NCBI RefSeq assembly: GCF_014656545.1
Contig: NZ_BNDS01000020.1
Location: 1 to 61,385, forward strand
DNA length: 61,385 nt
From: Neobacillus kokaensis
Lineage (GTDB): Bacteria; Bacillota; Bacilli; Bacillales; Cytobacillaceae
Direction of reading: 5' to 3'
Each line of letters begins with the position of its first letter. The stretch's first letter is position 1. Made by a program: the position numbers and the translations under genes. Below are positions 24,642-33,685 of this stretch, piece by piece. A model generated the notes under the pieces. That model had not been told where the DNA came from, did not search any database, and saw only the letters and a program-made list of their open reading frames with translations.

Positions 24642-25781
24642 ATGTTAAATAATTTAAAACCTTTTATACAGGAAGTATGGAACAAGGCGGGTTTTCAAAC
24701 AGCAACGGCGATTCAAGGGACAGCCATCCCGATTATCCTAGAGGGAAAAGATGTTATTGCAGAGTCTCCTACCGGGACGGGAAAAACTCTGGCTTACTTA
24801 CTGCCATTATTACATAAAATCGACTCCAGTAAGCAAGGGCTACAGGCCGTTGTTTTAGCTTCTTCTCAGGAGCTTGTGATGCAGATTTTTCAGGAATTTC
24901 AAAAATGGTCAGAGGGCAGCGGCATCAGAGGAACCTCAATCATCGGCGGCGCTAATCCGAAACGTCAGCTGGAAAAATTAAAAAAACGCCCGCAGGTTAT
25001 TTTTGCAACACCTGGTCGTCTTTTAGAGCTGATAAAGCAGAAAAAAGTAAAGATGCATGAAGTGAAACTAATTGTCTTAGATGAAGGTGATCAGTTGTTA
25101 ATCCCTGAACATCTTAGCTACGTCCAAGACATTGTCAAATCAACGATGAGCGACCGCCAAGTGGTGTTATTCTCGGCTACTTTGAAGCCAGCAACGGAGA
25201 AATTGGCGAAGGAAATGACGAAAGAGCCTGAAATGATTAGAATTTCGAAAGCAGAAGCGGCTGCTGAATCAGGGGAAGTCGAGCATCTTTATTTTCTTTG
25301 TGAGATGAGAGATAAGATCAAGCTGCTTGAAAAAATCGCCCGTTTGGATGGTACAAAGTCGCTGGCATTTATCAATGATATTGCCGAGCTTGAAGTATTC
25401 AAGGAAAAACTGCATTTTAAAGATCTTTCCGTCGGAGTTCTTCATAGCGATATGAAAAAACTAGATCGTCAGGCGGCATTAAAAGACTTTCGGGATGGAA
25501 AGATGAAAATGCTTGTAGCGACTGATGTAGCAGCACGAGGCCTTGATATTCAAGGCGTTACTCATGTTGTACAGGTTGATCATCCTAGGGACCTATCACA
25601 ATACGTGCATCGCTCTGGAAGAACCGGAAGAATGGGTGCTGACGGTACGGTCATCTCGCTTGTAACGGAAAGGGAAGAACGCGAATTAAAACGCTTTTGC
25701 CGCGAATTGAATGTTCCGCTTCATAAACGAATTTTCTTTAAGGGACAAATTACAGCGGAAGAACAAAAAGTCCAGCGTTAA
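24642..25781 (+). CDS. yfmL: DEAD-box-family ATP-dependent RNA helicase, YfmL-like
   Basis: The protein has 379 residues with the two RecA-like domains only. The Q-motif region is FQTATAIQGTAIP, motif I SPTGTGKT, motif II DEGD in VLDEGDQLL (Gly replaces the usual Ala), motif III SAT, and motif VI HRSGRTGRMG. It matches B. subtilis YfmL in length and N-terminus (LKPFIQE). YfmL acts in late 50S ribosome assembly and cold growth. The gene is single, ending at a hairpin near 25832. Confidence 0.85.
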   Translation: MLNNLKPFIQEVWNKAGFQTATAIQGTAIPIILEGKDVIAESPTGTGKTLAYLLPLLHKIDSSKQGLQAVVLASSQELVMQIFQEFQKWSEGSGIRGTSIIGGANPKRQLEKLKKRPQVIFATPGRLLELIKQKKVKMHEVKLIVLDEGDQLLIPEHLSYVQDIVKSTMSDRQVVLFSATLKPATEKLAKEMTKEPEMIRISKAEAAAESGEVEHLYFLCEMRDKIKLLEKIARLDGTKSLAFINDIAELEVFKEKLHFKDLSVGVLHSDMKKLDRQAALKDFRDGKMKMLVATDVAARGLDIQGVTHVVQVDHPRDLSQYVHRSGRTGRMGADGTVISLVTEREERELKRFCRELNVPLHKRIFFKGQITAEEQKVQR

Positions 25782-25831
25782 TCAGCAGTGAAAAAACTAT
25801 ATTGGGCAACTTTGGCTATATATTATTCATG

Positions 25832-25868
25832 AAAAAACAACTCTAGAAATTGGGGTTGTTTTTTTTGT
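25832..25868 (+). terminator. Terminator after yfmL
   Basis: AAAAAACAAC and GTTGTTTTTT arms flank TCTAGAAATTGGG and end in eight Ts. Confidence 0.75.
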
Positions 25869-26035
25869 GTTCCCAATAAAGGGTTAACTCTCTCAAAATT
25901 ATAAATATTGCGAATCGACTTTAAAAAATAGATGGAGTTTTGTACCTGTATATAGGTGGTACATCACAATCAAGGTTGCAGCGAATCAACCTTATAGAAA
26001 CCATATTTTTTAAAATATTAAAGGAGGAAGAAAAA

Positions 26036-26488
26036 ATGGCTAACAATAATAATAATAATAATAAAAGTATGGAAGAAATAGGACGTAAGGGTGGACAAGC
26101 TACAGCAGAGAATCATGATAAAGAATTTTATCAAGAGATCGGAAGAAAAGGCGGAGAGGCCACATCCGAGAATCATGATAAAGAGTTTTATCAAGAGATC
26201 GGAAAAAAAGGCGGAGAGGCCACATCCGAGAATCATGATAAAGAGTTTTATCAAGAAATCGGAAGAAAAGGCGGAGAGGCCACATCCGAGAATCATGATA
26301 AGGATTTTTATCAAGAGATTGGACGAAAAGGCGGAGAAACCACAGCGGAGAATCATGATAAAGAGTTTTATCAAGAGATCGGAAGAAAAGGCGGAGAGGC
26401 CACATCCGAGAACCATGATAAAGAGTTTTATCAAGAAATCGGAGAAAAAGGCGGTAAGTCACGCAGTAACCAGCGTGATGATGATTAA
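26036..26488 (+). CDS. KGG-repeat general stress protein (GsiB-like)
   Basis: The protein has 150 residues. After an Asn-rich start it has six near-identical 20-residue repeats of GRKGGEATSENHDKEFYQEI, then a partial seventh. The KGG motif and extreme hydrophilicity match the stress-induced KGG family (GsiB of B. subtilis, LEA-like), thought to protect against desiccation or heat. The ATG at 26036 follows AAGGAGGAAG. In B. subtilis this family is SigB controlled; no convincing SigB promoter was found by eye. Confidence 0.88.
   Translation: MANNNNNNNKSMEEIGRKGGQATAENHDKEFYQEIGRKGGEATSENHDKEFYQEIGKKGGEATSENHDKEFYQEIGRKGGEATSENHDKDFYQEIGRKGGETTAENHDKEFYQEIGRKGGEATSENHDKEFYQEIGEKGGKSRSNQRDDD
26081..26485 (+). 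repeat. 60-bp tandem coding repeats in the KGG gene
   Basis: Six full 60-bp units and a partial seventh differ at only a few positions. The period is a multiple of three, so unit number can change by slippage or recombination without a frameshift. Confidence 0.92.
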
Positions 26489-26521
26489 GCTTTATGAGTG
26501 TAAACGAATGAATCTAAAAAG

Positions 26522-26550
26522 GCTTGCACAAAATTGTGCAAGCTCTTTTG
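26522..26550 (+). terminator. Terminator after the KGG gene
   Basis: GCTTGCACA (26522-26530) pairs with TGTGCAAGC (26535-26543), followed by TCTTTT. Confidence 0.85.
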
Positions 26551-26581
26551 TTGATATTAGTAAGTGATAGATGATAATTAA

Positions 26582-26683
26582 TTACGAACGCGAACTGTTC
26601 CTGTTTTCCAAAATGGCTAAACGAATCAGTTTTAACTTTATTTCCTTACTAAGAGAAAGCCATTCACATGTATAGAATTTCAT
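26582..26683 (-). CDS. Possible small protein, 33 aa
   Basis: A short frame reads MKFYTCEWLSLSKEIKLKL and ends ENRNSSRS. GGGAGG lies 8 nt before the ATG. Composition suggests an amphipathic helix. No family was recognised and it could be spurious, but the ribosome binding site is good. Confidence 0.45.
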   Translation of the reverse strand: MKFYTCEWLSLSKEIKLKLIRLAILENRNSSRS

Positions 26684-26913
26684 GATCCTTTCCTCCCTCA
26701 AAAAATGGTTAATATTCAAAAAACTGTTTATTCTTTATTTCCCCTTATCTTTAAGGTTGTAACATAGTTTTTATCTCCAATTTACTTTCATTTTTTACAT
26801 TTTTCTACTCTATTTTTATGTACAGACAAAAATTCCACTAAATTTTTTAACGGATATACGAATAAAGGATTTCTGCGATATTTCTTGAATAATTAAGTAG
26901 GAACGGAGGGAAT

Positions 26914-28365
26914 ATGGTGCAAAATTACGAATGGCTTGAAGAAGTAACGATCCATCAGCTTCAGGAAAAATTAGAAAGCGGTGATTTGACGTCAAAAGAA
27001 CTGACGTTACTCTATTTACGGAGAATAGCAGCCTATGATAAAAAAATAAATTCGGTATTGGAAGTAAATCCAGATGCCTTACAAATTGCGGAAGCGCTCG
27101 ATGCAGAACGAAAGGAAAAGGGACCGCGCAGCCGCTTACACGGGATTCCGATTTTAATCAAGGATAATATCGATACGTTCGACAAAATGCACACAAGTGC
27201 CGGTTCGCTTGCGCTAAAAGATTCGTTTGCCCCGAAAGATTCCTTTGTTGCCGAGCAATTGCGAAAGGCTGGGGCGGTGATTATTGGAAAAACTAATATG
27301 ACCGAGTGGGCAAATTTCATGGCCATTGGAATGAAAAACGGCTACAGTTCTCGCGGCGGACAGGTATTGAATCCGTATGGTCCTGGTAAATTTGATGTCG
27401 GCGGTTCTAGTTCAGGCTCTGGGGCAGCGATTGCGGCAAACTTAGCGGCAGCAGCTGTCGGTACAGAAACGTCCGGATCCATTTTAAATCCGTCCTGCAA
27501 AAACTCGCTGGTCGGTATCAAACCGACTGTTGGTCTGATTAGCCGGAGCGGGATTATTCCAATTGCCCATTCTCAGGATACCGCTGGTCCAATGGCCCGG
27601 ACAGTAGAAGATGCGGTTATTTTGTTGTCAGTCCTGAACGGCATGGATGAACAGGATCCGATTACCCATACCAATCCAATCAGTGAGCTTGATTTTACCA
27701 AGCATTTGAAAAAGGATGGCTTAAAGGGAAAGCGGATAGGAATTGCAGTTAATGGTTTTATCGAATTTCTTACGAAAGAAAAGAGAAAAGTTTTCGAAGA
27801 TGCAATGGAAGTTTTAAAAACAACCGGAGCAGAGGTGATCGATAATATTGAGATCCCAAGTGCTAAGCTGCAATGGTCATATGATGTATTAACATATGAA
27901 TTTAAACCAGGCCTCAATGCCTATTTAAGCCGGCTCCACTCAAGTGTTCCGGTAAGAACATTGGCAGATGTGATTGAATTTAATAAACAGGATGAAGCGA
28001 AGATGCTGAAGTATGGTCAGTCTGTGCTGCTGGAATCGGAGGCAACAAGCGGTACACTGAAAGAAACGAAATACATCGAAACACTGGCATTTGATCAATA
28101 TCATGCCAAAGTGCAGGGGCTTGATTTTGCATTAAACAAATACAATCTAGATGCAATTGTTTTCCCGGCAGATGAAGGGTCAATTATTAGTGCCAAAGCA
28201 GGTTATCCGTCAATCGCTGTTCCAGCAGGGTATACTGAAGCCGGGGAGCCGGTCGGGATTACTTTTGCACGAAATGCCTTTAGTGAACCGGTGTTAATTG
28301 AAGCCGCTTATGCCTATGAGCAAGCAACAAAATTCCGCAAGCCGCCGCTTCTTGAAAAAGAATAA
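26914..28365 (+). CDS. Amidase-signature family hydrolase
   Basis: The protein has 483 residues. The amidase-signature Ser-cisSer-Lys triad is visible: the Lys in IPILIKDNID, the cis-Ser in the Gly/Ser loop GGSSSGSGAAIA, and the nucleophile in GTETSGSIL. It resembles the broad-specificity amidases and not GatA, since no gatC or gatB is adjacent. The substrate is unknown. It starts at an ATG with CGGAGGG upstream. Confidence 0.9.
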   Translation: MVQNYEWLEEVTIHQLQEKLESGDLTSKELTLLYLRRIAAYDKKINSVLEVNPDALQIAEALDAERKEKGPRSRLHGIPILIKDNIDTFDKMHTSAGSLALKDSFAPKDSFVAEQLRKAGAVIIGKTNMTEWANFMAIGMKNGYSSRGGQVLNPYGPGKFDVGGSSSGSGAAIAANLAAAAVGTETSGSILNPSCKNSLVGIKPTVGLISRSGIIPIAHSQDTAGPMARTVEDAVILLSVLNGMDEQDPITHTNPISELDFTKHLKKDGLKGKRIGIAVNGFIEFLTKEKRKVFEDAMEVLKTTGAEVIDNIEIPSAKLQWSYDVLTYEFKPGLNAYLSRLHSSVPVRTLADVIEFNKQDEAKMLKYGQSVLLESEATSGTLKETKYIETLAFDQYHAKVQGLDFALNKYNLDAIVFPADEGSIISAKAGYPSIAVPAGYTEAGEPVGITFARNAFSEPVLIEAAYAYEQATKFRKPPLLEKE

Positions 28366-28419
28366 GTCCGCTTGTTTTCACTCATACTATCAATGATTTC
28401 TTAAAAAGGAGTTGATTGT

Positions 28420-28554
28420 GTGGGTAAAACAAAGCTAGGGAATGCTAATGCACAGCGCAATAATAATCGTAAAAAAGCGATGAAAACAAGCTCAGAACTT
28501 GTTGAATTCGAGACTGGCGAAGATATGAAACGAAATCGTCCGAGAGATAAATAG
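28420..28554 (+). CDS. Small basic hydrophilic protein, 44 aa
   Basis: The frame starts GTG with AAAAAGGAG 11 nt upstream and reads MGKTKLGNANAQRNNNRKKA, ending MKRNRPRDK. It is rich in Asn, Lys and Arg, reminiscent of minor spore proteins, but not recognised. It is followed by a strong terminator, which supports a real transcript. Confidence 0.6.
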   Translation: MGKTKLGNANAQRNNNRKKAMKTSSELVEFETGEDMKRNRPRDK

Positions 28555-28559
28555 ATGTG

Positions 28560-28602
28560 AAACGCCTCCAGTGCTGATGCTCGGAGGCGTAATTTTTTTT
28601 GA
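28560..28602 (+). terminator. Terminator after the 44-aa gene
   Basis: ACGCCTCC (28562-28569) and GGAGGCGT (28583-28590) are followed by AATTTTTTTT. Confidence 0.9.
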
Positions 28603-28681
28603 GCGGTGTTGAAGTGTAGATATCTTCTTAAACAGTGTAGATATCCTTTAAGCCTAAGTCTAAAAAAAGCATAAGCGACAT

Positions 28682-30211
28682 TCACTGTTCTTCCAGTAAA
28701 TCAAGCCCACTTAATGCAGGGCCTTCAATAACCTCGCCATTAAAGGAATACCTTGAGCCATGGCAAGGGCAATCCCATGTCTTTTCCCCCGCATTCCACT
28801 CACATTCACAGCCCATATGTTTACATGTTGTATCGACCACAAACAATTTTCCGTTTTCGTCTTTGTAGGCACCGGCTCTTTTACCGTTAAACATTACTAC
28901 AGAGCCTTCGCCAGCCTGCAAGTCATCGGTATCTTTTTCAGTGTACTCCAATTTTCCTTTAATAAAATGCTTGGCTATATCTCCGACCGTTGTGACAGCA
29001 CTTTTTAAATCAGGGTCAGCCTGAAATCTTGATGGCTCGTAAAGCGCTTTGTAGGGATTTTCCTTGCCTAATACATAATCCCTTAAAATATGGCCAGCAA
29101 GGATTCCGGTAGTCATGCCCCATTTTTTATAACCAGTTGCAACTAAAACCTTATCACGATCCTCTGTAATTGGTCCGATATACGGAAGCTTATCGAGTGT
29201 AACCAAATCCTGTGCAGACCAACGGTATACGATTTCTTTGGCTCCGAAAGTTTGAAAGGCAAAGTCTGCCACTGCCTCATAATGTTTCATTGTATTTATA
29301 CCTTGACCGGTTTTGTGGTTTTCCCCGCCGATAATCCAGAGAGTTTCTCCATTCAGCGGCGTCGAGCGGATGGACCGTGACGGGCTATCAGCGCTGATAT
29401 ACATGCCGCCAGGGTACTCTTTGTCCGTTTTAATCGCAATCGCGTATGATCGATCTGCATACATTCTGGCAAAAAAGAGTCCAAATTTATCATAAAATGG
29501 GAAGTGAGACGCCATAATAAGGTGTTTGCATGTAACTTTATGGCCGCCTTTGACAAACACTTTTGGCTCTGTTTTGTCATCTGCAATATCTGTAGCAGTT
29601 GTTTGTTCATACACTGAACAGCCGGAATTCACAGCTTCGTTTAATAAACTGGTTAAAAATTTTAGCGGATGGTACTGTGCTTGATTATTCATTAATAGGG
29701 CGCCTTTTATCGGTATGTTGAAGGGAATGGTATCCTTCAGGGCACCATCAATTCCTAATTTTAAATAAGCATCCATTTCGGTTTGCAGCTTCTTTTTGTA
29801 TTCTTCAGTTGTTGCATAAATATAAGCATCCTGTTTACTGAAATCACAGTCAAGACCTTTTTCGTTTACTTCGTTTTCGACAAATTGAATCGCGCTCATA
29901 TGTGATTCGTAATAAAGCCTTGCTTTTTCCTCGCCAAAGTGATTAATAAATTCATCGTAAATAATGTTATGCTGAGCAGTTAATTTGGCAGTTGTGTGAC
30001 CCGTGGTTCCATTTAACACCCGGTCCGCTTCTATAAGCGCAACCTTTAACCCTTCTTTTGAAAGTAAATAGGCTGCTGTAATTCCGGTGATTCCGGCACC
30101 GACAATCGCTACATCAACGGTTAGATCTTCTTTTAACGGTTCAAAGGCTGGTAATTCTATTTCACGCCAATATGGTTTTGGGAATTGAGGAAGTTTTTCA
30201 GATGCACTCAT
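28682..30211 (-). CDS. yhfW: FAD-dependent oxidoreductase with C-terminal Rieske domain (YhfW-like)
   Basis: The protein has 509 residues. The N-terminal DAO-type FAD fold has VAIVGAGITGITAAYLL (GxGxxG). The C-terminal ~90 residues form a Rieske domain with CKHMGC and CPCHGSRYSFNG as [2Fe-2S] ligands. The fusion matches B. subtilis YhfW. The substrate is unknown. It has AGGAGGG before the start and no operon partners. Confidence 0.88.
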   Translation of the reverse strand: MSASEKLPQFPKPYWREIELPAFEPLKEDLTVDVAIVGAGITGITAAYLLSKEGLKVALIEADRVLNGTTGHTTAKLTAQHNIIYDEFINHFGEEKARLYYESHMSAIQFVENEVNEKGLDCDFSKQDAYIYATTEEYKKKLQTEMDAYLKLGIDGALKDTIPFNIPIKGALLMNNQAQYHPLKFLTSLLNEAVNSGCSVYEQTTATDIADDKTEPKVFVKGGHKVTCKHLIMASHFPFYDKFGLFFARMYADRSYAIAIKTDKEYPGGMYISADSPSRSIRSTPLNGETLWIIGGENHKTGQGINTMKHYEAVADFAFQTFGAKEIVYRWSAQDLVTLDKLPYIGPITEDRDKVLVATGYKKWGMTTGILAGHILRDYVLGKENPYKALYEPSRFQADPDLKSAVTTVGDIAKHFIKGKLEYTEKDTDDLQAGEGSVVMFNGKRAGAYKDENGKLFVVDTTCKHMGCECEWNAGEKTWDCPCHGSRYSFNGEVIEGPALSGLDLLEEQ

Positions 30212-30297
30212 AATGACCCTCCTGTTTCATAATTAACTCATGTTTAATTTTTCCTAAAATGAAAAAATCATGTAGTGGAGAGGGTTTATTTTTTCCA

Positions 30298-30328
30298 TAA
30301 AAAAGAACCTTGGGTGTCCAAGGTTCTG
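30298..30328 (-). terminator. Terminator of the small membrane protein gene
   Basis: AGAACCTTGG and CCAAGGTTCT form a 10-bp stem (30304-30327), followed on the minus strand by TTTTTTATGG. Confidence 0.88.
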
Positions 30329-30334
30329 AGGAAC

Positions 30335-30484
30335 TTACGATTGGTTGGAGTCATTGTTATTAATTTTATCAACCCGGTTAGCATCTTCTGTATTAAGTGC
30401 CTGACTTAGGAAATGCATAATTGTCCCTCCAGCAATCAACATGATTACTACTAAACCAATCAACGTTATCCACCACAAACCCAT
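30335..30484 (-). CDS. Small single-TM protein, 49 aa
   Basis: The frame begins MGLWWITLIGLVVIMLIAGG, a single TM helix, and continues with a polar tail ending NNNDSNQS. GGAGGAAAG lies 8 nt before the ATG and a terminator follows the stop by 7 bp. Not recognised. Gene structure is well supported. Confidence 0.7.
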   Translation of the reverse strand: MGLWWITLIGLVVIMLIAGGTIMHFLSQALNTEDANRVDKINNNDSNQS

Positions 30485-30584
30485 CTCGATCTTTCCTCCT
30501 TTTTTAACAATTCTACCATGTAAATATTGCTATCTAAAGATATATGCCTAAACAGAGCCAATCTTGCATAGAAGGTCTGACCCG

Positions 30585-30962
30585 TTATTGCCTTTTCTTG
30601 TGTTCCGAATAATAATCAACCTTTTTAATATTGACACCAACAAATGTTTCAATAATCGATTGACCGCCGGCAATAGAAAAAATCAGGATAAATATAAAGG
30701 CAGCATCAGGGAAAAGCAAATACCCTGCTCCTAGTATACCGGCACTCCATACACCGGCACACCAATAGCATTTCAAAAGATAACCAAACATAGATTTAGG
30801 GACTTCTTTTGTTTCCAATGTCCCGTTTTCATTTTTCACCTGGACCTGCTTCATAAATGGCCTGCGGATAAATTCGGTAATTTTATCGAATACAATTAAA
30901 TGGGTTAATCGATAGCTTGCTAATATGAGCATAACATAGGTTATCCAAGAAATGTCTCTCAT
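30585..30962 (-). CDS. DUF1360 membrane protein
   Basis: The protein has 125 residues and two to three TM segments. The conserved features of DUF1360 are YRLTHLIVFD at the N-terminus and CYWCAGVW in the second segment. The start at 30962 has GGAGG 7 nt upstream; a longer in-frame start at 31004 lacks this. B. subtilis YngL is a relative. Its function is unknown, possibly sporulation-linked. Confidence 0.78.
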   Translation of the reverse strand: MRDISWITYVMLILASYRLTHLIVFDKITEFIRRPFMKQVQVKNENGTLETKEVPKSMFGYLLKCYWCAGVWSAGILGAGYLLFPDAAFIFILIFSIAGGQSIIETFVGVNIKKVDYYSEHKKRQ

Positions 30963-31078
30963 TATAAGTCCTCCAATAAAACAATCAGGCTGATAATTAT
31001 TCATCTAAAAAATAGTTCTGCACCCTTTGTATATTTTGAGCCTGAAATCAAAAATATATATTCGGAGGAGGCGAAAAA

Positions 31079-31693
31079 ATGAAAAAATCTTTTTGGTTAG
31101 GTTTATTGTTTATACTTTCTCTTTTCTGTATTCCAAATGTTTCATTTGCTCAGCAAATTTATACTGTTCAGCCGGGTGATTCACTTTGGAAAATTGCCGT
31201 CAAATATCAGGTGGGTCTTTCGGAATTGATTAGTGCCAACCCGCAATTTAAAAATCCAAGCCTGATCTACCCTGGACAAAAGGTAAATATTCCTGATCTA
31301 GGCGGCGTAAAATCAATTGAATCCCAAGTGATTCAATTAACCAATCAAGAGCGGGCCAAATATGGACTGAAGCCACTAACAGCAAATTGGGAGCTATCAC
31401 GTGTAGCCCGTTATAAAGCGATGGATATGCGGGATAAAAACTATTTCAGCCATACAAGTCCAACTTATGGAAGCCCATTTGACATGATCAAGAATTTCGG
31501 AATTTCATACCGTTCAGCTGCTGAAAATATCGCGGCAGGACAAACTACTCCGGCTGCCGCTGTTAAGGCATGGATGAACAGCCCGGGACACCGCGCCAAT
31601 ATATTAAGTACATCGACCAATCAAATTGGTGTTGGGTATGCTAAAGGCGGCGCGTACGGACATTACTGGGTACAAATGTTTATCGCAAAATAA
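31079..31693 (+). CDS. Secreted LysM-CAP domain protein (YkwD-like)
   Basis: The protein has 204 residues. A signal peptide ends near SFAQQ. One LysM domain (IYTVQPGDSLWKIAVKYQVG...IYPGQKVNIP) binds peptidoglycan. A CAP/SCP domain (NQERAKYGL, FSHTSPTYG, AENIAAGQ, NSPGHRANIL) fills the rest. Such proteins are exported to the wall or spore coat. It ends at a terminator and is single. Confidence 0.9.
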   Translation: MKKSFWLGLLFILSLFCIPNVSFAQQIYTVQPGDSLWKIAVKYQVGLSELISANPQFKNPSLIYPGQKVNIPDLGGVKSIESQVIQLTNQERAKYGLKPLTANWELSRVARYKAMDMRDKNYFSHTSPTYGSPFDMIKNFGISYRSAAENIAAGQTTPAAAVKAWMNSPGHRANILSTSTNQIGVGYAKGGAYGHYWVQMFIAK

Positions 31694-31700
31694 ATTGGTC

Positions 31701-31735
31701 AAGGGTCAGTTTCTTAAAGAGACTGACCCTTTCTA
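31701..31735 (+). terminator. Terminator after the LysM-CAP gene
   Basis: AAGGGTCAGT and ACTGACCCTTT arms around TTCTTAAAGAG. Confidence 0.88.
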
Positions 31736-31837
31736 CGTCTTAGGACCGAGACAAAAATCAAGCTCTAGCGCAATTATGGAAATTCGGTAATCAAGGTAAG
31801 ATGATATCAAGAAAGCGAAAGGAAGTGGAAGATTAAA

Positions 31838-32185
31838 ATGAGAAAGTTTGGATTACTGGCAGCGGGCGGGATTGCCGCAGTTGTATTACTTTCAACAATC
31901 GGCCCGATGGTGGGGTTAGCAGTCAGCTTAGTGCTTCTGTACTTCATCGTGAAACAATTTTTAAAAGCGAAATCCACAGGAGCCAAAATTGGCCTGGCGA
32001 TTGTTGGGGTGATTGTCCTTGCAGCATCGATTCACAATGTACCTGCCGTCATCGGCGTTGCTGCAGCATATGTGCTTTATCTCGTTTATAAAAAATGGAA
32101 CGGACAAAAGCACAACAAGGTTAAAGAAGAATCCGACCCATTTACTAATTTTGAAAAACAGTGGAATGAATTGAAACATTCTTAA
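31838..32185 (+). CDS. liaI: LiaI-like membrane protein (lmo0954-like)
   Basis: A 115-residue protein with three to four TM segments and a charged C-terminal tail. It precedes a PspA homologue and liaFSR, the position of LiaI, the membrane anchor for LiaH in B. subtilis. Sequence similarity to B. subtilis LiaI is not obvious by eye, so the name rests on synteny. Confidence 0.7.
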   Translation: MRKFGLLAAGGIAAVVLLSTIGPMVGLAVSLVLLYFIVKQFLKAKSTGAKIGLAIVGVIVLAASIHNVPAVIGVAAAYVLYLVYKKWNGQKHNKVKEESDPFTNFEKQWNELKHS

Positions 32186-32206
32186 AACTAAAGGAGAGAA
32201 TGAAAT

Positions 32207-32851
32207 ATGTCAAACTTATTTACAAGAATTAAAAACGTTGTGATGGCTGATTTGCATGAGGCTTTAGATCATAAAGAAAACAAAAATCCAATTGCGCTGC
32301 TGAACCAGTACCTTCGTCAATCTGAACAAGAAACAGAAAAGGTAAGGAAATTGGTGGAGCGCCAATACAAATTGAAAGAGGAGTTTACGAAGGAATATCA
32401 TCAAGCACTTCAGCTCGCTGAAACAAGAAAGTATCAAGCAGAAATTGCTTCAAAAGCAGGGGAAACAGAGCTAGTTCAATTTGCCTCTAGAGAGCATCAG
32501 CAATTTGCTGACCGGGCTGAGCGTTTAAAGGCTTCATTGGAACAGATTAACGGACAGCTTTCGGAGTTAGAAAGTAAATATGAGGAAATGAAACATAAAT
32601 TAAAGGATATGCAGCTGCGCCGGATGGAGCTGATGGGTCGTGAGAATGTTACACGTGCCAATCAGCGGATTAACCAAGTGTTAGAATCTGATTCGTATTC
32701 CGATAAATCCTACTCACGCTTTAAAGAGATTGAAAACTATTTGGACCGCTTGGAACATCAAGTGAACAGTTCCTATTACCGCAGCACAATTGATGCCAAA
32801 ATTGCGGAGTTAGAAAAAAATGCAAAATTGGAAGAAAGCAAGTCCATTTAA
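32207..32851 (+). CDS. liaH: Phage-shock protein A homologue LiaH
   Basis: A PspA/IM30-family protein of 214 residues, almost entirely coiled coil. It starts MSNLFTRIKNVVMADLHEAL, the typical amphipathic N-terminal helix. It forms oligomeric rings at damaged membranes. It is 21 bp downstream of liaI and followed by a terminator, so liaIH can be made in excess over liaFSR. Confidence 0.88.
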   Translation: MSNLFTRIKNVVMADLHEALDHKENKNPIALLNQYLRQSEQETEKVRKLVERQYKLKEEFTKEYHQALQLAETRKYQAEIASKAGETELVQFASREHQQFADRAERLKASLEQINGQLSELESKYEEMKHKLKDMQLRRMELMGRENVTRANQRINQVLESDSYSDKSYSRFKEIENYLDRLEHQVNSSYYRSTIDAKIAELEKNAKLEESKSI

Positions 32852-32873
32852 AGGTTAAACATGATATCCTTTA

Positions 32874-32902
32874 GAAAGGCGTAGAGTCTCTGCGCCTTTT
32901 GG
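32874..32902 (+). terminator. Terminator between liaH and liaF
   Basis: AAAGGCG and CGCCTTTT arms around TAGAGTCTCTG. Separates the inducible liaIH unit from liaFSR, although readthrough is likely. Confidence 0.8.
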
Positions 32903-32950
32903 CCATATTAAATATCTAAAATTTTCATCGATAAAAAGGGAGGGTGAGCC

Positions 32951-33685
32951 GTGTTTAAAAACTACAAAAACGACTATGTGGGATGGCTGGTTGTATTCGG
33001 TGTAGTTATTCTGCTGTTGGAAGTACTATTTTTCAACCATGGGCTGATTTTCTCTCTTTTTGTTTCGGGTGGAATGATTTATTTAGGCAGAAAAAGACGG
33101 GGAAGAATGTTTGGAAAATGGCTGTTTTACGGCGGGATTTTCTTTTTTGCCGTCAGTGTCTTTAACATGATGACATTTAAGTTTTTATTATTAGCAGTTC
33201 TATTGCACTTTTTTATTCAATTTTTAAATACAAAAAAGCAGCCTAATAAAATGACACCTGAACTTATTGAACCGGATCAAACGGTGAAGCCGGAATCCCT
33301 TATTCAAATAAAGCCGTTATTTGAAAATATTTTTCTTGGCCAGCAAAAAACGCCGCAGGGGGTCTATGAGTGGAATGATGTCAATATTCAGACCGGCATT
33401 GGCGACACTATTATTGATTTAAGTTACACCATGCTTCCAAAAGGGGAAAGTGTCATTTTGATCCGCAATTTAATTGGCAATATACAAATTCTTGTCCCGT
33501 ATGATCTTGAAGTAACGGTTAATCACTCTTCGCTAATTGGAAGGACGAAGGTGTTTGAAAATGAAAACAGCAGGATGTTCAATCAAGTTTTTCAAGTAAA
33601 AACTCCCGGCTTTGAAGGAGCAGAGCAAAAGGTCAAAATCATTACCTCGCTCATCGTCGGTAATATTGAGGTGAGCCGGATATGA
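32951..33685 (+). CDS. liaF: LiaF, inhibitor of the LiaRS system
   Basis: The protein has 244 residues. The first ~100 residues contain about four TM segments. The C-terminal soluble domain (NDVNIQTGIGDTIIDLSYTMLP...LIGNIQILVPYDLEV) is the LiaF/DUF2154 beta domain. It keeps LiaS in the phosphatase state without envelope stress. It starts at GTG and overlaps liaS by 4 bp (ATGA). Confidence 0.9.
   Translation: MFKNYKNDYVGWLVVFGVVILLLEVLFFNHGLIFSLFVSGGMIYLGRKRRGRMFGKWLFYGGIFFFAVSVFNMMTFKFLLLAVLLHFFIQFLNTKKQPNKMTPELIEPDQTVKPESLIQIKPLFENIFLGQQKTPQGVYEWNDVNIQTGIGDTIIDLSYTMLPKGESVILIRNLIGNIQILVPYDLEVTVNHSSLIGRTKVFENENSRMFNQVFQVKTPGFEGAEQKVKIITSLIVGNIEVSRI

Noticed and set aside
26018..26567. Long open frames on both strands across the KGG repeats
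   Set aside because: They arise from the 60-bp period, which keeps all frames open; only the KGG frame has a ribosome site and family motif.
26914..28365. GatA subunit of the Gln-tRNA amidotransferase, paired with glnS
   Set aside because: No gatB or gatC adjacent, and the sequence fits the general amidase-signature family; GatA identity is unsupported.
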